Of a stretch of DNA of 64,000 bases, positions 12,837 to 22,659 are shown one piece after another. Each line of letters starts with the position of its first letter. Position 1 is the first letter of the stretch. The stretch spans positions 62,001 through 126,000 of the forward strand of contig NZ_PHKV01000009.1 of NCBI RefSeq assembly GCF_002846205.1. Reading direction: 5' to 3'. The stretch is from Xanthomonas prunicola. GTDB taxonomy: Bacteria; Pseudomonadota; Gammaproteobacteria; Xanthomonadales; Xanthomonadaceae. The notes under the pieces are model-generated. The model was not told where the DNA came from. It worked only from the letters and a program-made list of their open reading frames with translations, and made no database searches. The position numbers were made by a program, and so were the translations under genes.

Positions 12837-12862
12837 AGCGATTCCTGGCCCCGTTGCGTTGC
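12837..12862 (+). terminator. Perfect hairpin after ftsH
   Basis: An 11-base-pair perfect stem, GGGGCCAGGAA / TTCCTGGCCCC, with a GCGA tetraloop, 41 bases after the ftsH stop. There is no T tract, so it could be an atypical terminator or an RNA-stabilising 3' hairpin. Confidence 0.6.
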
Positions 12863-13215
12863 GCAGCATTGACACCGTGATCGATCTGCCGGTGGCGAGC
12901 GTGGTGTGTGTTGCCGTCGGATGCAATCGGTGACGCGTTTCCTGTCGAGTCGCCGGACGCCGTTGGTGCAGCAGTCCGGTGTCGGGTGTGGCATCGAAGT
13001 CTCAACGCACCGGATGCGACACGTGGCGGGCTGCGCGACAATGAGCGGTGTCGTGGCAATGGGAAGCATCCGCTAGCGCCGGTCGTCCCGGGTTTGCGCA
13101 GGCGTCGTGGTCGATCGCGATGTTCTGCGTGCAACCCAATCGGTTGGCAATCGCTTGCGTGGGCACCAACCCGCCCGGTCACGCACTCTTTCATCCGCTT
13201 CAGGAGAAACAACCG
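12863..13215. other. Gene-free stretch before folP
   Basis: No convincing gene. An in-frame upstream extension of folP exists but has no family similarity. AGGAG at 13202-13206 is the folP ribosome-binding site. Confidence 0.4.
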
Positions 13216-14118
13216 ATGTTCGATACCGCGCTCAAGCTGGATTGCGCCGGTCGCAGCTTGCGACTGGATGCGCCGCAGGTGATGGGAATCGTCAACGTCA
13301 CGCCGGACTCGTTCTCCGATGGCGGCCAGCACGCGACCTGCGAAGCGGCGATCGCGCACGCGCTGGGGCTGGTGGAGCAGGGCGCTGCGGTGCTCGACAT
13401 CGGCGGCGAATCCACCCGTCCCGGTGCCACGTCAGTTTCGCTGGAAGACGAATTGCAGCGTGTCATTCCGGTGATCCAGGCACTGATGCAGCAGACCGAC
13501 GTGCCGATCAGCGTGGACACCTTCAAGCCTGAGGTGATGCGCGCAGCGGTCGCGGCCGGTGCCGGCATGATCAACGATGTCTACGCGTTGCGTTCGCCCG
13601 GCGCGCTGGACGCAGCATCCGAACTGGGCGTGCCAGTGGTGCTGATGCACGCATGCAGCGCGCCGCACGCCATGCAAGACGCGCCGCATTACGACGATGT
13701 CGTCGGTGAAGTGCACCGGTTTCTCGCCGAGCGCATCTTTGCCGCCGAAATGGCCGGCATCGACAAACGCCGGCTGGTTCTGGATCCGGGCTTTGGATTC
13801 GACAAGACCACCACGCACAACCTCACTCTGCTTGCGCAGCTGCAGCGCCTGCAGGAATTCGGCTTGCCGGTACTGGCGGGGCTGTCGCGCAAGCGCAGCA
13901 TCGGCGAGCTGACCGGGCGCGAGGTCGCCGCCGAACGGGTGCATGGCTCGGTGGCTGCGCATTTGATTGCCGCCCAACATGGCGCGCTGCTGTTGCGCGT
14001 GCACGATGTGGCGGCAACCGTGGATGCGTTGAAGGTGTGGAATGCGATGGCGGCGATTCCCGTCCCGCGTGTCAGCGCACCGGCCGCACCGACGATCCGC
14101 TGGCCGGACGAGGACTGA
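13216..14118 (+). CDS. folP: Dihydropteroate synthase
   Basis: Folate pathway enzyme joining 6-hydroxymethyl-dihydropterin diphosphate to p-aminobenzoate; the sulphonamide target. 300 residues, ATG ten bases after AGGAG. The pterin-binding signature [17 protein letters not shown] is at about residues 20-36, followed by [76 protein letters not shown] and [29 protein letters not shown]. Full length. Its stop overlaps the miaA ATG (TGATG). ftsH-folP is a common pair; here glmM, often the next gene, is absent and miaA follows. Confidence 0.97.
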   Translation: MFDTALKLDCAGRSLRLDAPQVMGIVNVTPDSFSDGGQHATCEAAIAHALGLVEQGAAVLDIGGESTRPGATSVSLEDELQRVIPVIQALMQQTDVPISVDTFKPEVMRAAVAAGAGMINDVYALRSPGALDAASELGVPVVLMHACSAPHAMQDAPHYDDVVGEVHRFLAERIFAAEMAGIDKRRLVLDPGFGFDKTTTHNLTLLAQLQRLQEFGLPVLAGLSRKRSIGELTGREVAAERVHGSVAAHLIAAQHGALLLRVHDVAATVDALKVWNAMAAIPVPRVSAPAAPTIRWPDED

Positions 14119-15101
14119 TGCCCGCCGACCAACGTCCGCTGGCGATCGCCCTGATGGGTCCTACCGCAAGCGGCAAGACTGCGCTGGCGCTGGAGGTTGC
14201 AGAGCGCTGGAACGGAGAAATCGTCAGCGTCGATTCGGCGCTGGTGTATCGCGGTCTGGAGATCGGCGCAGCCAAACCGGACGCGGCGATGCGCGCGGCG
14301 GTGCCACATCATCTGCTCGACTTGCGCGATCCCTGGCAGGTGTATTCGGCAGCCGAGTTCGCCAACGATGCGCGTCAGGCGATTGCGCAGATCGTGGCGC
14401 GCGGCAAGTTGCCGATCCTCGCCGGCGGCACCGGGCTGTATTTTCGTGCGCTACTGGAAGGCTTGTCGCACTTACCCGAGGCCGACCAAGCCGTGCGCGC
14501 ATCCATTGCGGCCGAAGCCGAGCAGCTCGGTTGGGCGGGCTTGCACGCGCAGCTGGCAGTCGTGGACCCGGTTGCAGCCGCGCGCATTCATGCGACCGAC
14601 CCGCAACGGATCCAGCGGGCACTGGAGGTGTACCGCATCAGCGGGCGGCCGATCAGTTACTGGCAGGCGCTACCGCCAGGGCCGCGCCTGCCGGTGCGTG
14701 TGTTGAAGGTGGTACTGGCACCACACGCGCGCGCGGTGCTGCATGGACGCATCGAACGGCGCCTGGACGCGATGCTTGCACAGGGCTTTCTTGCAGAGGT
14801 ACAGCAGTTGCGGGCGCTGCCGCAGATGCAGGCGGTGGCAGCGCCACTGGATCTGCCGGCGGTACGCGCGGTCGGCTACCGGCAAGCCTGGGAGTATCTG
14901 GACGGGGCTGGCAGCCTGGCCGGGTTCCGCGACAAGGCGATCCAGGCGACCCGGCAACTGGCCAAACGGCAGCTCACCTGGCTGCGTGGTGAGCTCGACG
15001 CGCGCTGGTTCGACCCGGAGCGTGACCGTCATCAATTGGAGCGCGCACTTGTCGGCTTCCTCGGTGATCGTTCCGCTGTGCGGCAGGCTTCAGGCGTGTA
15101 A
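14118..15101 (+). CDS. miaA: tRNA dimethylallyltransferase
   Basis: Transfers a dimethylallyl group to N6 of A37 in tRNAs reading UNN codons. 327 residues; the ATG overlapping the folP stop gives [25 protein letters not shown] with the P-loop GPTASGKT at about residues 14-21. [52 protein letters not shown] and [18 protein letters not shown] are MiaA blocks; QLTWLRGE near the C-terminus closes the domain. The catalytic Asp and Thr are within DS and GGT. miaA followed by hfq and hflX is the well-known gammaproteobacterial order. Confidence 0.97.
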
Positions 15102-15178
15102 CATCCCATTTCCGGGACCGGCTGGGGATGGCAGGTGTCGACCGGGACAATAAGAACAATAATGAAGAGGATTTTTCG

Positions 15179-15454
15179 ATGGCTAAGGGGCAATCTTTAC
15201 AGGACCCATTCCTCAATGCGCTGCGGCGCGAGCGGGTTCCGGTGTCGGTGTATCTGGTCAACGGCATCAAGCTGCAGGGCACGATCGAGTCGTTCGACCA
15301 ATTCGTGGTCCTGCTGCGCAATACCGTGAGTCAGATGGTGTACAAGCACGCCATTTCCACGGTAGTGCCGGCGCGCAATGTGCGCGTGGGACCGGGTGGT
15401 GGGTATGTGCAATCCAATGAAGGCAATCAGGCGGAAGATGACGACGTCGAGTAG
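15179..15454 (+). CDS. hfq: RNA chaperone Hfq
   Basis: Hexameric Sm-like protein that pairs small RNAs with messenger RNAs. 91 residues beginning [31 protein letters not shown]; Sm1 is [27 protein letters not shown] and Sm2 is [10 protein letters not shown]. The Q8, F39-like and K56/H57 RNA-binding positions are present (SLQDPFL, SFDQFVV, YKHAIS). After residue 66 a short Gly-rich and acidic tail ([13 protein letters not shown]...EDDDVE) is typical of xanthomonads. A GAAGAGG element precedes the ATG. hflX starts 14 bases after the stop. Confidence 0.98.
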
Positions 15455-15468
15455 TAACGGAGTAGTGC

Positions 15469-16788
15469 GTGTTTGATCGGTCCCGCAAGGGTGAACACGC
15501 GTTGTTGATACAGACCCACTCCGGTGGGCCTGCCGAAGACGATGTGATGGAGGAGTTCGCCGACCTTGCAAAGTCGGCGGGCGCCACGGTGGCCGCCACG
15601 CTCACCGCACGCATCGATAAACCCAGCCCGTCGACCTTGATCGGCAGCGGCAAGCTGGAAGAGGTCAAGGCGGCTGCCGAGGCCACCGGTGCAGATCTGG
15701 TGTTGGTCAATCACACCTTGTCGCCCGGCCAGGAGCGCAACCTGGAGAAGTATCTGGAGCGGCGCGTCATCGACCGCACCGGGTTGATTCTGGATATCTT
15801 CGCGCAACGCGCGCGCAGCCACGAAGGCAAGCTGCAGGTGGAGCTGGCCCAGTTGCGTCACATGGCCACGCGGCTGGTCCGCGGCTGGACCCACTTGGAG
15901 CGCCAGCGCGGCGGCTCCATCGGCCTGCGCGGCCCCGGCGAAACCCAGCTGGAAACCGACCGTCGCCTGCTGCAAAAGCGCGTCGAGCAGTTGCAGCAGC
16001 GGCTGGAGAAAGTCGAGGTGCAGCGCACCCAGATGCGTCGTGCACGGATGCGCAGCGAATTGCCGCGGATTGCCTTGGTCGGTTACACCAACGCCGGCAA
16101 ATCGACGTTGTTCAATGCGTTGACCGGCGCGGAGGCCTACGTGGCCGATCAGCTGTTCGCCACGCTGGATCCCACCGTGCGGCGCATCGCGTTGCCGGGT
16201 GGTAGCGCGATTCTTGCCGACACGGTCGGCTTCGTACGCGATCTTCCGCACGAACTGGTCGCCGCGTTCCGTTCGACCTTGTCCGAAGCGCGCGATGCCG
16301 ATCTGTTGCTGCATATCGTCGATGCGGCCGACCCGCTGCGCGAAGAGCGCATCCTGCAGGTCGATGAAGTGTTGCAGGCCGTCGGCGCCGGCGATCTGCC
16401 GCAGCTGCTGGTGTTCAACAAGATCGACAAGATCGACGGTGCCGAAGTGCGCCACGATGCGCAAGACGGCATTCCAGACCCGGCGCGCCGCGAGCGTGTG
16501 TGGGTGTCGGCGCGCGATGGGCGCGGACTGGAAGAATTGCAGCATGCGCTCGGTCAACGACTGGACCTGCGTCATCTGACCGGCCAGTTGCGGCTGCCGC
16601 CGTCGGCCGGCCGCCTGCGTTCCCGACTGCATCAGCTGGAAGTGGTGCGCAACGAGCAATCCGACGAGGACGGCTGGTTGCTCGAGGTCGATCTGCCGAT
16701 GGTCGAAGCCGAGCGGTTGGCCGCCGGCGAGGACGGTGCGCCACTGCGCGCGATGCTGCCGGATCGCCGCGAAGACTGGGAAGCCTGA
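15469..16788 (+). CDS. hflX: GTPase HflX (ribosome rescue/splitting factor)
   Basis: Ribosome-associated GTPase that splits stalled ribosomes after heat stress in E. coli. 439 residues from a GTG start 14 bases after hfq. The N-terminal HflX domain (about 1-190) includes LIGSGKLEEVKAAAEATGADLVLVNHTLSPGQERNLEKYLERRVIDRTGLIL and the coiled region GPGETQLETDRRLLQKRVEQL. G1 is ALVGYTNAGKSTLFNALTG, G2/G3 are LFATLDPT and LADTVGFVRDLPHELV, G4 is VFNKIDKID. The C-terminal domain is complete. The coding sequence is followed by a perfect 10-bp hairpin. Confidence 0.97.
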   Translation: MFDRSRKGEHALLIQTHSGGPAEDDVMEEFADLAKSAGATVAATLTARIDKPSPSTLIGSGKLEEVKAAAEATGADLVLVNHTLSPGQERNLEKYLERRVIDRTGLILDIFAQRARSHEGKLQVELAQLRHMATRLVRGWTHLERQRGGSIGLRGPGETQLETDRRLLQKRVEQLQQRLEKVEVQRTQMRRARMRSELPRIALVGYTNAGKSTLFNALTGAEAYVADQLFATLDPTVRRIALPGGSAILADTVGFVRDLPHELVAAFRSTLSEARDADLLLHIVDAADPLREERILQVDEVLQAVGAGDLPQLLVFNKIDKIDGAEVRHDAQDGIPDPARRERVWVSARDGRGLEELQHALGQRLDLRHLTGQLRLPPSAGRLRSRLHQLEVVRNEQSDEDGWLLEVDLPMVEAERLAAGEDGAPLRAMLPDRREDWEA

Positions 16789-16795
16789 TGCAAAC

Positions 16796-16823
16796 AGCAC
16801 AGTCGGCATGGCGCGACTGTGCT
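16796..16823 (+). terminator. Hairpin after hflX
   Basis: AGCACAGTCG and CGACTGTGCT form a 10-bp perfect stem with an 8-base loop, 7 bases after the hflX stop. No T tract follows, so termination is likely rather than certain. Confidence 0.55.
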
Positions 16824-17191
16824 GCTGCTCCAACACAACAGCGAGGCAGGCGTGCGGTGTCGCTGTACGGCAGCGGTGACGTGTATCCAAACCTGCGCGA
16901 TGGCATGAGGGCTGCGGTAGATCGCAGTCGTGAGCTGACGCCTTGCACCACATCTCTCCTCGGTAACGCGGTGCCCTAGTTGCGGTGTTCAGGTGATCTG
17001 GAAGGTGCTGCAGGTTGACGGTGTGCGGCTGGCAAATTGCTGCACATCCAAGGCCGATCCAGACCCGAGGCACCGCAGGTCGGCTACACATCGCCACTGA
17101 ACCTCGGCCACCTCACGTCCAGCCGGAATCGGCGCCGACCGCAGACAGGGGCGGCGAATTGGGCTAAAACGTCGGCTGCTCCCTTGTCGTC
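16824..17191. other. Gene-free stretch before pncC
   Basis: No gene with family similarity or coding pattern could be supported on either strand. Confidence 0.35.
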
Positions 17192-17197
17192 GTGCCC

Positions 17198-17692
17198 ATG
17201 TCCTTGTCCGCCGATTCCGAACTGCAGCAGCTGGCCGAAGCCCTCGGGCAGCAATTGCTTGCCGCGCGCGAGCGCCTGGTTACCGCCGAGAGCTGCACCG
17301 GTGGCTGGATCGCCAAGGCGGTGACCGATGTCGCCGGTTCCTCGCACTGGTTCGACTGCGGCATGGCCGCCTACAGCTACGAGGCGAAACAGGCATTGCT
17401 CGGCGTCCGCCCGCAGACCCTGGAAGTGCATGGAGCGGTCAGCCGCGAAACCGTGATCGAAATGGTCTCTGGCGCGCTGGTCAATTCCGGCGCAAGCATC
17501 GCGGTGGCGGTGACCGGCATTGCCGGACCCGGCGGCGGCAGCGACGATAAGCCGGTCGGCACAGTCTGGATCGGTTGGAAACGGCGTGGCGGTTATGCCA
17601 CGGCGCAACTCGTTCACTTCAACGGCGACCGCGATGCAGTACGGCGTCAGACCGTGGCTGCAGCACTGCGTGGGTTGAGCGCGTTGCTTTAG
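17198..17692 (+). CDS. pncC: Nicotinamide-nucleotide amidohydrolase (CinA C-terminal type)
   Basis: Deamidates nicotinamide mononucleotide to nicotinate mononucleotide in NAD recycling. 164 residues from ATG 17198; a GTG two codons earlier is also possible. Only the CinA C-terminal domain is present, without the N-terminal COG1058 domain. Motifs: LVTAESCTGGWIAKAVTDVAGSS with the catalytic Ser of AESCTGG, the following WFDCGMAAYSYEAKQALLGV, and VAVTGIAGPGGGSDDKPVGTVWIG. recA-linked cinA genes are common in bacteria; here recA is 3 kb downstream, with ubiB and lexA between. Confidence 0.94.
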   Translation: MSLSADSELQQLAEALGQQLLAARERLVTAESCTGGWIAKAVTDVAGSSHWFDCGMAAYSYEAKQALLGVRPQTLEVHGAVSRETVIEMVSGALVNSGASIAVAVTGIAGPGGGSDDKPVGTVWIGWKRRGGYATAQLVHFNGDRDAVRRQTVAAALRGLSALL

Positions 17693-18166
17693 CTGCCCGC
17701 AGGTCTGCCGGATGGCGTTCGGTGACAGGTGCCTCGTCCACGATGTGCAGCATGATGGCGCGCGGCAGCGCAATCGAAATGCTGTAGCAGTGCGTCGTGC
17801 CCAAAAAACTATTGGCAGATCGTCATCGACACGTCGCTGTAAAGACGGTTTGCCGAACGCGTTTCCGGGGCCGCCGCGCAGGGATGGTTTGACCTTGTGA
17901 CTGCGGGATTGAGGCGCATGCACCTGACGCGAGCACACTGCATCTTCCGCATGCGCTCTGCAGCGCGTTGCAACCTGCGCTGAGCTTCGAGCGGCCGAGG
18001 GCGCGACAGCGGCGGGCAGATCGGCTACAAACAAGGTCTCGTCACCGCCTAGTGTGCCAATGCGTTCGCTCCTTGCGTCTGTCTCATCCTCCCCAGCGCT
18101 GCAGGCCGCTGTGCAGTGCGGTGTCACGCGGCGTCTGAGCGCCGCATGCGCGCGGGCGGTGCACTG
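17693..18166. other. Gene-free stretch before ubiB
   Basis: 474 bases with no recognisable gene, terminator or repeat. Small open frames lack similarity to known families. The upstream region of ubiB must lie here, but I see no convincing promoter. Confidence 0.35.
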
Positions 18167-19843
18167 ATGTGGGAAGCACTTGGCACGGTGCGTGATCTTG
18201 GGCGGCTGCAGGAAATCGCCTCGGTTCTGATTCGCTACGGCTTCGGCGATGTGGTGCGTCGGATCGGCATGGCCGATGTGCTCGAGCGCGCTGGCAGGTT
18301 GCTGCATTGGAGCAACGCCGAGGGCCGCTTGCGCATGTCCGCGGCATTGCGCGTGCGGCGTGCACTGGAAGAGCTCGGGCCCACCTTCGTCAAACTCGGG
18401 CAAGTGCTGGCCACGCGCGTGGATCTGCTGCCGCCGGAGTGGATCGAAGAATTGAGCGAGCTGCAGAACGCCGTGCCGGCGCTGCCGTTCGAGCAGATTC
18501 GCCCACAACTGGTTGCCGCGCTGGGCATGGAGTCGGAGAGCGTGTTCGCGCGTCTGGACGAACAGCCATTGGCGGCCGCATCGCTGGCACAGACGCATCG
18601 CGCGTGGTTGGTCGATGGCACACCGGTGGTGTTGAAGATCCGCCGTCCCGGTATCGGCGACACCATCGATGCCGACCTACGCTTGCTGGCGCGGCTTGCC
18701 GAAATCATCGAGACCCGCGCGCCGGATCTCAAGCGCTATCGTCCCGCCGAGGTGGTGCAACAATTTACCGTCTCGCTGCGACGCGAGCTGGATTTCGCTG
18801 CCGAGGGGCGCAATGCCGAACGCATCGCCGCCAACTTCGCCCACGACGCGCAAGTGGTGGTGCCTGCCGTGTACTGGGAGTGGACCTGCGAGTCGCTCAA
18901 CGTGCAGGACTTCATCGATGGCATTCCCGGGCGCGATCTGCTTGCCGTCGATGCGGCCGGTCTGGACCGCAGGGTGCTCGCACGCGCCGGCGCCGGCATC
19001 GTGCTGAAGATGGTGCTGCAGGACGGCTGCTTCCACGCTGATCCGCATCCCGGCAATATTTTCTATCTGCGCGATGGCCGCATTGCCGTCATTGATTTCG
19101 GTATGGTGGGGCGCGTCTCCGAGCACCGTCGATTTCAGGTCGCGCAATTGCTGCACGGCATGGTCAGCCACGACGCCGAAGCGGTAATCGATGTGCTGCT
19201 GGAATGGGCCGGCACCAGTCTGGAAATCGACGAGCCACGTCTGCAGCAGGACATCGGCGCGTTCGTCGACGAGTATCGCGGCGTGCCGCTGAAAGAGCTG
19301 CGTATCGGCGCAATGCTGGGCGACGTGACCTCGATCCTGCGCGACCACGGGCTGACGCTGCCGTCGGATCTGGCACTGATGATCAAGGCCTTTCTCACCC
19401 TGGAAGGCATGGGGCGCCAGCTCGATCCGGATTTCGACATGGCCAGCGAGGCGCGCCCGTATCTGGAGCGCGTGGTGCAGCAGCGTTATGCACCGCGCGC
19501 CATCGTGCGGCGTGGCCGGCGTACCGTCACTGGCGCAATCGATCTGATCGGCGATCTGCCGCGCGACCTCAAGCGCCTGCTGCAGGCCGCACGCCGCGGC
19601 AAGCTGCAGCTGCAGATCGAAACACGCGCACTGCGCGAGTTCGGCGAGCAGGTCGACCGCGCAGCCAACCGGCTCACGATGGGCATTGTCACTGCCGCGC
19701 TGGTGATCGGCTCCTCGATCGTCATGAACAGCGTCGGCGGCAGTGCCAGCCGCTGGTTGCTCGCGCTGGGGGTGGGTGGCTTCATCGGCGCTGCGCTGTG
19801 CGGCATCTGGATCCTGTTCTCGATCTGGCGCAGCCGGCGCTAG
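18167..19843 (+). CDS. ubiB: ABC1/UbiB-family atypical kinase
   Basis: UbiB-type ATPase/kinase-like protein required for ubiquinone synthesis in relatives. 558 residues from ATG 18167 (MWEALGTVRDLGRLQEIASVLIRYGFGDVV); an ATG at 18146 is possible. The family KxGQ motif is TFVKLGQVLATRVDLLP, the Ala-rich nucleotide loop is AAASLAQTHRA, the invariant Lys is in VVLKIRRPG, the catalytic and metal motifs are FHADPHPGNIF and VIDFGMVGR. Two C-terminal transmembrane helices (about 505-525 and 530-552) anchor it. This is a stand-alone gene, not in the ubiE-ubiJ-ubiB cluster, so a role in ubiquinone synthesis is an inference. Confidence 0.9.
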   Translation: MWEALGTVRDLGRLQEIASVLIRYGFGDVVRRIGMADVLERAGRLLHWSNAEGRLRMSAALRVRRALEELGPTFVKLGQVLATRVDLLPPEWIEELSELQNAVPALPFEQIRPQLVAALGMESESVFARLDEQPLAAASLAQTHRAWLVDGTPVVLKIRRPGIGDTIDADLRLLARLAEIIETRAPDLKRYRPAEVVQQFTVSLRRELDFAAEGRNAERIAANFAHDAQVVVPAVYWEWTCESLNVQDFIDGIPGRDLLAVDAAGLDRRVLARAGAGIVLKMVLQDGCFHADPHPGNIFYLRDGRIAVIDFGMVGRVSEHRRFQVAQLLHGMVSHDAEAVIDVLLEWAGTSLEIDEPRLQQDIGAFVDEYRGVPLKELRIGAMLGDVTSILRDHGLTLPSDLALMIKAFLTLEGMGRQLDPDFDMASEARPYLERVVQQRYAPRAIVRRGRRTVTGAIDLIGDLPRDLKRLLQAARRGKLQLQIETRALREFGEQVDRAANRLTMGIVTAALVIGSSIVMNSVGGSASRWLLALGVGGFIGAALCGIWILFSIWRSRR

Positions 19844-19913
19844 CGCATCGCGCGCGCGGCACCCGTGACGGCGTTGCGGTCGAGGTGTTGCGAAGCGCTT
19901 GCGCAAGCGCCCG

Positions 19914-19932
19914 TTAGTAGTAATACTACTAA
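19914..19932 (+). promoter_or_regulatory. LexA operator (SOS box) of lexA
   Basis: The perfect 19-bp palindrome TTAGTAGTAATACTACTAA ends two bases before the lexA ATG. It fits TTAG-N6-TACTA, the Xanthomonadaceae LexA motif, and should mediate LexA autorepression. It fills the place where a Shine-Dalgarno sequence would be. Confidence 0.95.
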
Positions 19933-19934
19933 CC

Positions 19935-20576
19935 ATGGACCTGACCGATACCCAGCAAGCTATCCTGGCCTTGATCGCCGAGCGCATCGACACCGATGGC
20001 GTCCCGCCGTCGCAGACCGAAATCGCGCGCGCGTTCGGCTTCAAGGGCGTGCGCGCCGCGCAGTATCACCTGGAGGCACTGGAGCAAGCCGGTGCGATCC
20101 GTCGCGTCCCAGGCCAGGCGCGCGGGATCCGGCTGGCCGGACAGGGTGCACAGACGCGCGTAGCGGCGGTGAGCGAGCCCGTCCGGGACGATGTGCTGCG
20201 TCTGCCGGTGCTGGGTCGCGTGGCGGCGGGTCTGCCGATCGGTGCCGATATCGGATCGGACGACTTCGTAGTGCTGGATCGCGTGTTCTTCTCGCCCTCG
20301 CCAGACTACCTGCTCAAGGTGCAAGGCGACTCGATGCGCGACGAAGGCATCTTCAATGGCGATCTGATCGGTGTGCACCGCACCCGCGACGCACGCTCGG
20401 GGCAGATCGTGGTGGCGCGGATCGATGAGGAAATCACCGTCAAGCTGCTGAAGATTGGCAAGGACCGGATCCGACTGCTGCCGCGCAACCCGGACTACGC
20501 GCCCATCGAAGTGCTGCCGGATCAGGATTTCGCGATTGAAGGCCTGTATTGCGGGCTGTTGAGGCCTAACCGCTGA
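19935..20576 (+). CDS. lexA: SOS repressor LexA
   Basis: Transcriptional repressor and self-cleaving serine peptidase of the SOS response. 213 residues from [14 protein letters not shown]; the start is fixed by the operator immediately upstream. The winged-helix domain has [30 protein letters not shown] as recognition region. The cleavage site is Ala-Gly in GRVAAGLP, the nucleophile Ser is in [11 protein letters not shown], and the general-base Lys is in [11 protein letters not shown]-terminal block [24 protein letters not shown] closes it. Transcribed with its own operator ahead of recA, 172 bases downstream. Confidence 0.98.
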   Translation: MDLTDTQQAILALIAERIDTDGVPPSQTEIARAFGFKGVRAAQYHLEALEQAGAIRRVPGQARGIRLAGQGAQTRVAAVSEPVRDDVLRLPVLGRVAAGLPIGADIGSDDFVVLDRVFFSPSPDYLLKVQGDSMRDEGIFNGDLIGVHRTRDARSGQIVVARIDEEITVKLLKIGKDRIRLLPRNPDYAPIEVLPDQDFAIEGLYCGLLRPNR

Positions 20577-20748
20577 GGGCTGTGCCGATGGTCGTGCTGG
20601 CTTTTTCCCGAGCCGGCATCGCAGGATTCCCCGCTGCCACGGGACATGTCGTCTCCCTAATCTGAGTGTGTCGCCTGCAGTCTCAGCTTGTGCGATACAC
20701 CGCCGCTACATTAGTCCCATACCGAAATCACTGACGAGGATCACCCAG

Positions 20749-21783
<1,035 letters not shown>

Positions 21784-22069
21784 GTCGCAGCTGCACACCA
21801 TCGCCGGTTGTCGGATTAGGTGATGGTGTTGCTGTCAGTAAGCGATGGATGGACCGTCGCGTGCCCGTGGTACGCGACGACCCTAGCACCGCCCGCGCTC
21901 GCCCGGTGGAGGCACAACAGGTCCAAGTGCGGTTGAAGTTTTTCTATCGCGAGGACGGCGGAGTCAGTGCCGTCGCTTCTCGCGGTAGATCTATCGAAGG
22001 CCAGGAGGGCAGGCGCCATGGACGGCGCATTTGATGCAATGCGATTTTAGTGCTTCAGGACACCTGACG

Positions 22070-22558
22070 ATGGACGAGCAAGAGCCCGCACCAAAGCGGG
22101 GGCGCCGGTTCAAGGAGCAGACGCCGGTCCAGCGCGCACTCGGTCTATTGGTGCGGCGCGAACATTCGCGCAAGGAATTGAACCGCAAACTATTGGCCCG
22201 CGGGATCGAGCCAGATGCGGCGCAAGCTGCTGTTGATCGTCTCACCGGTGAGGGTTGGCAAGACGACACCCGTTTCGCTGCTGCCGTGGTGCGCAATCGC
22301 GCCGGCTCCGGCTACGGTCCGCTGCATATTCGTGCCGAACTCGGAACCCATGGTCTGGATAGCGAGGCCATCAGTGCCGCCATGGCGACGTTTGAAGGCG
22401 ATTGGACCGAAAACGCGCGGGACCTGATCCGCCGTCGTTTCGGCGAGCAAGGCCCAGTGGACCTTCCACAGCGGCGCAAGGCCGCCGATTTGCTGGCCCG
22501 GCGTGGTTTCGACGGCAACAGCATTCGCATCGCGACCCGCTTCGACCTTGAGGACTGA
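22070..22558 (+). CDS. recX: Regulatory protein RecX
   Basis: Modulator that limits RecA filament extension. 162 residues from [41 protein letters not shown] at 22057-22060 precedes the ATG. Three-helix RecX repeats are visible: [25 protein letters not shown] (about 18-43), the block around [35 protein letters not shown], and [18 protein letters not shown] at the C-terminus. It follows recA as usual in gammaproteobacteria, but the 286-base interval between them, without a clear gene or terminator, is long and may hold a separate promoter. Confidence 0.94.
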   Translation: MDEQEPAPKRGRRFKEQTPVQRALGLLVRREHSRKELNRKLLARGIEPDAAQAAVDRLTGEGWQDDTRFAAAVVRNRAGSGYGPLHIRAELGTHGLDSEAISAAMATFEGDWTENARDLIRRRFGEQGPVDLPQRRKAADLLARRGFDGNSIRIATRFDLED

Positions 22559-22619
22559 GGGCGTCAGGCCTGCTACCCTTCGTGGTTTAAGGTTGTTCCG
22601 CTCATCTGCGCCCACATCT

Positions 22620-22652
22620 CATTGGGTGACCGGGACTGCCGCCCGCCCAATG
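22620..22652 (+). promoter_or_regulatory. Leader hairpin before alaS
   Basis: CATTGGGTG pairs with CGCCCAATG (nine pairs, one G-T) around a 15-base loop, ending 7 bases before the alaS ATG. It would occlude the ribosome-binding region if formed; a control role is conjecture. Confidence 0.35.
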
Positions 22653-22659
22653 CCAGCAC

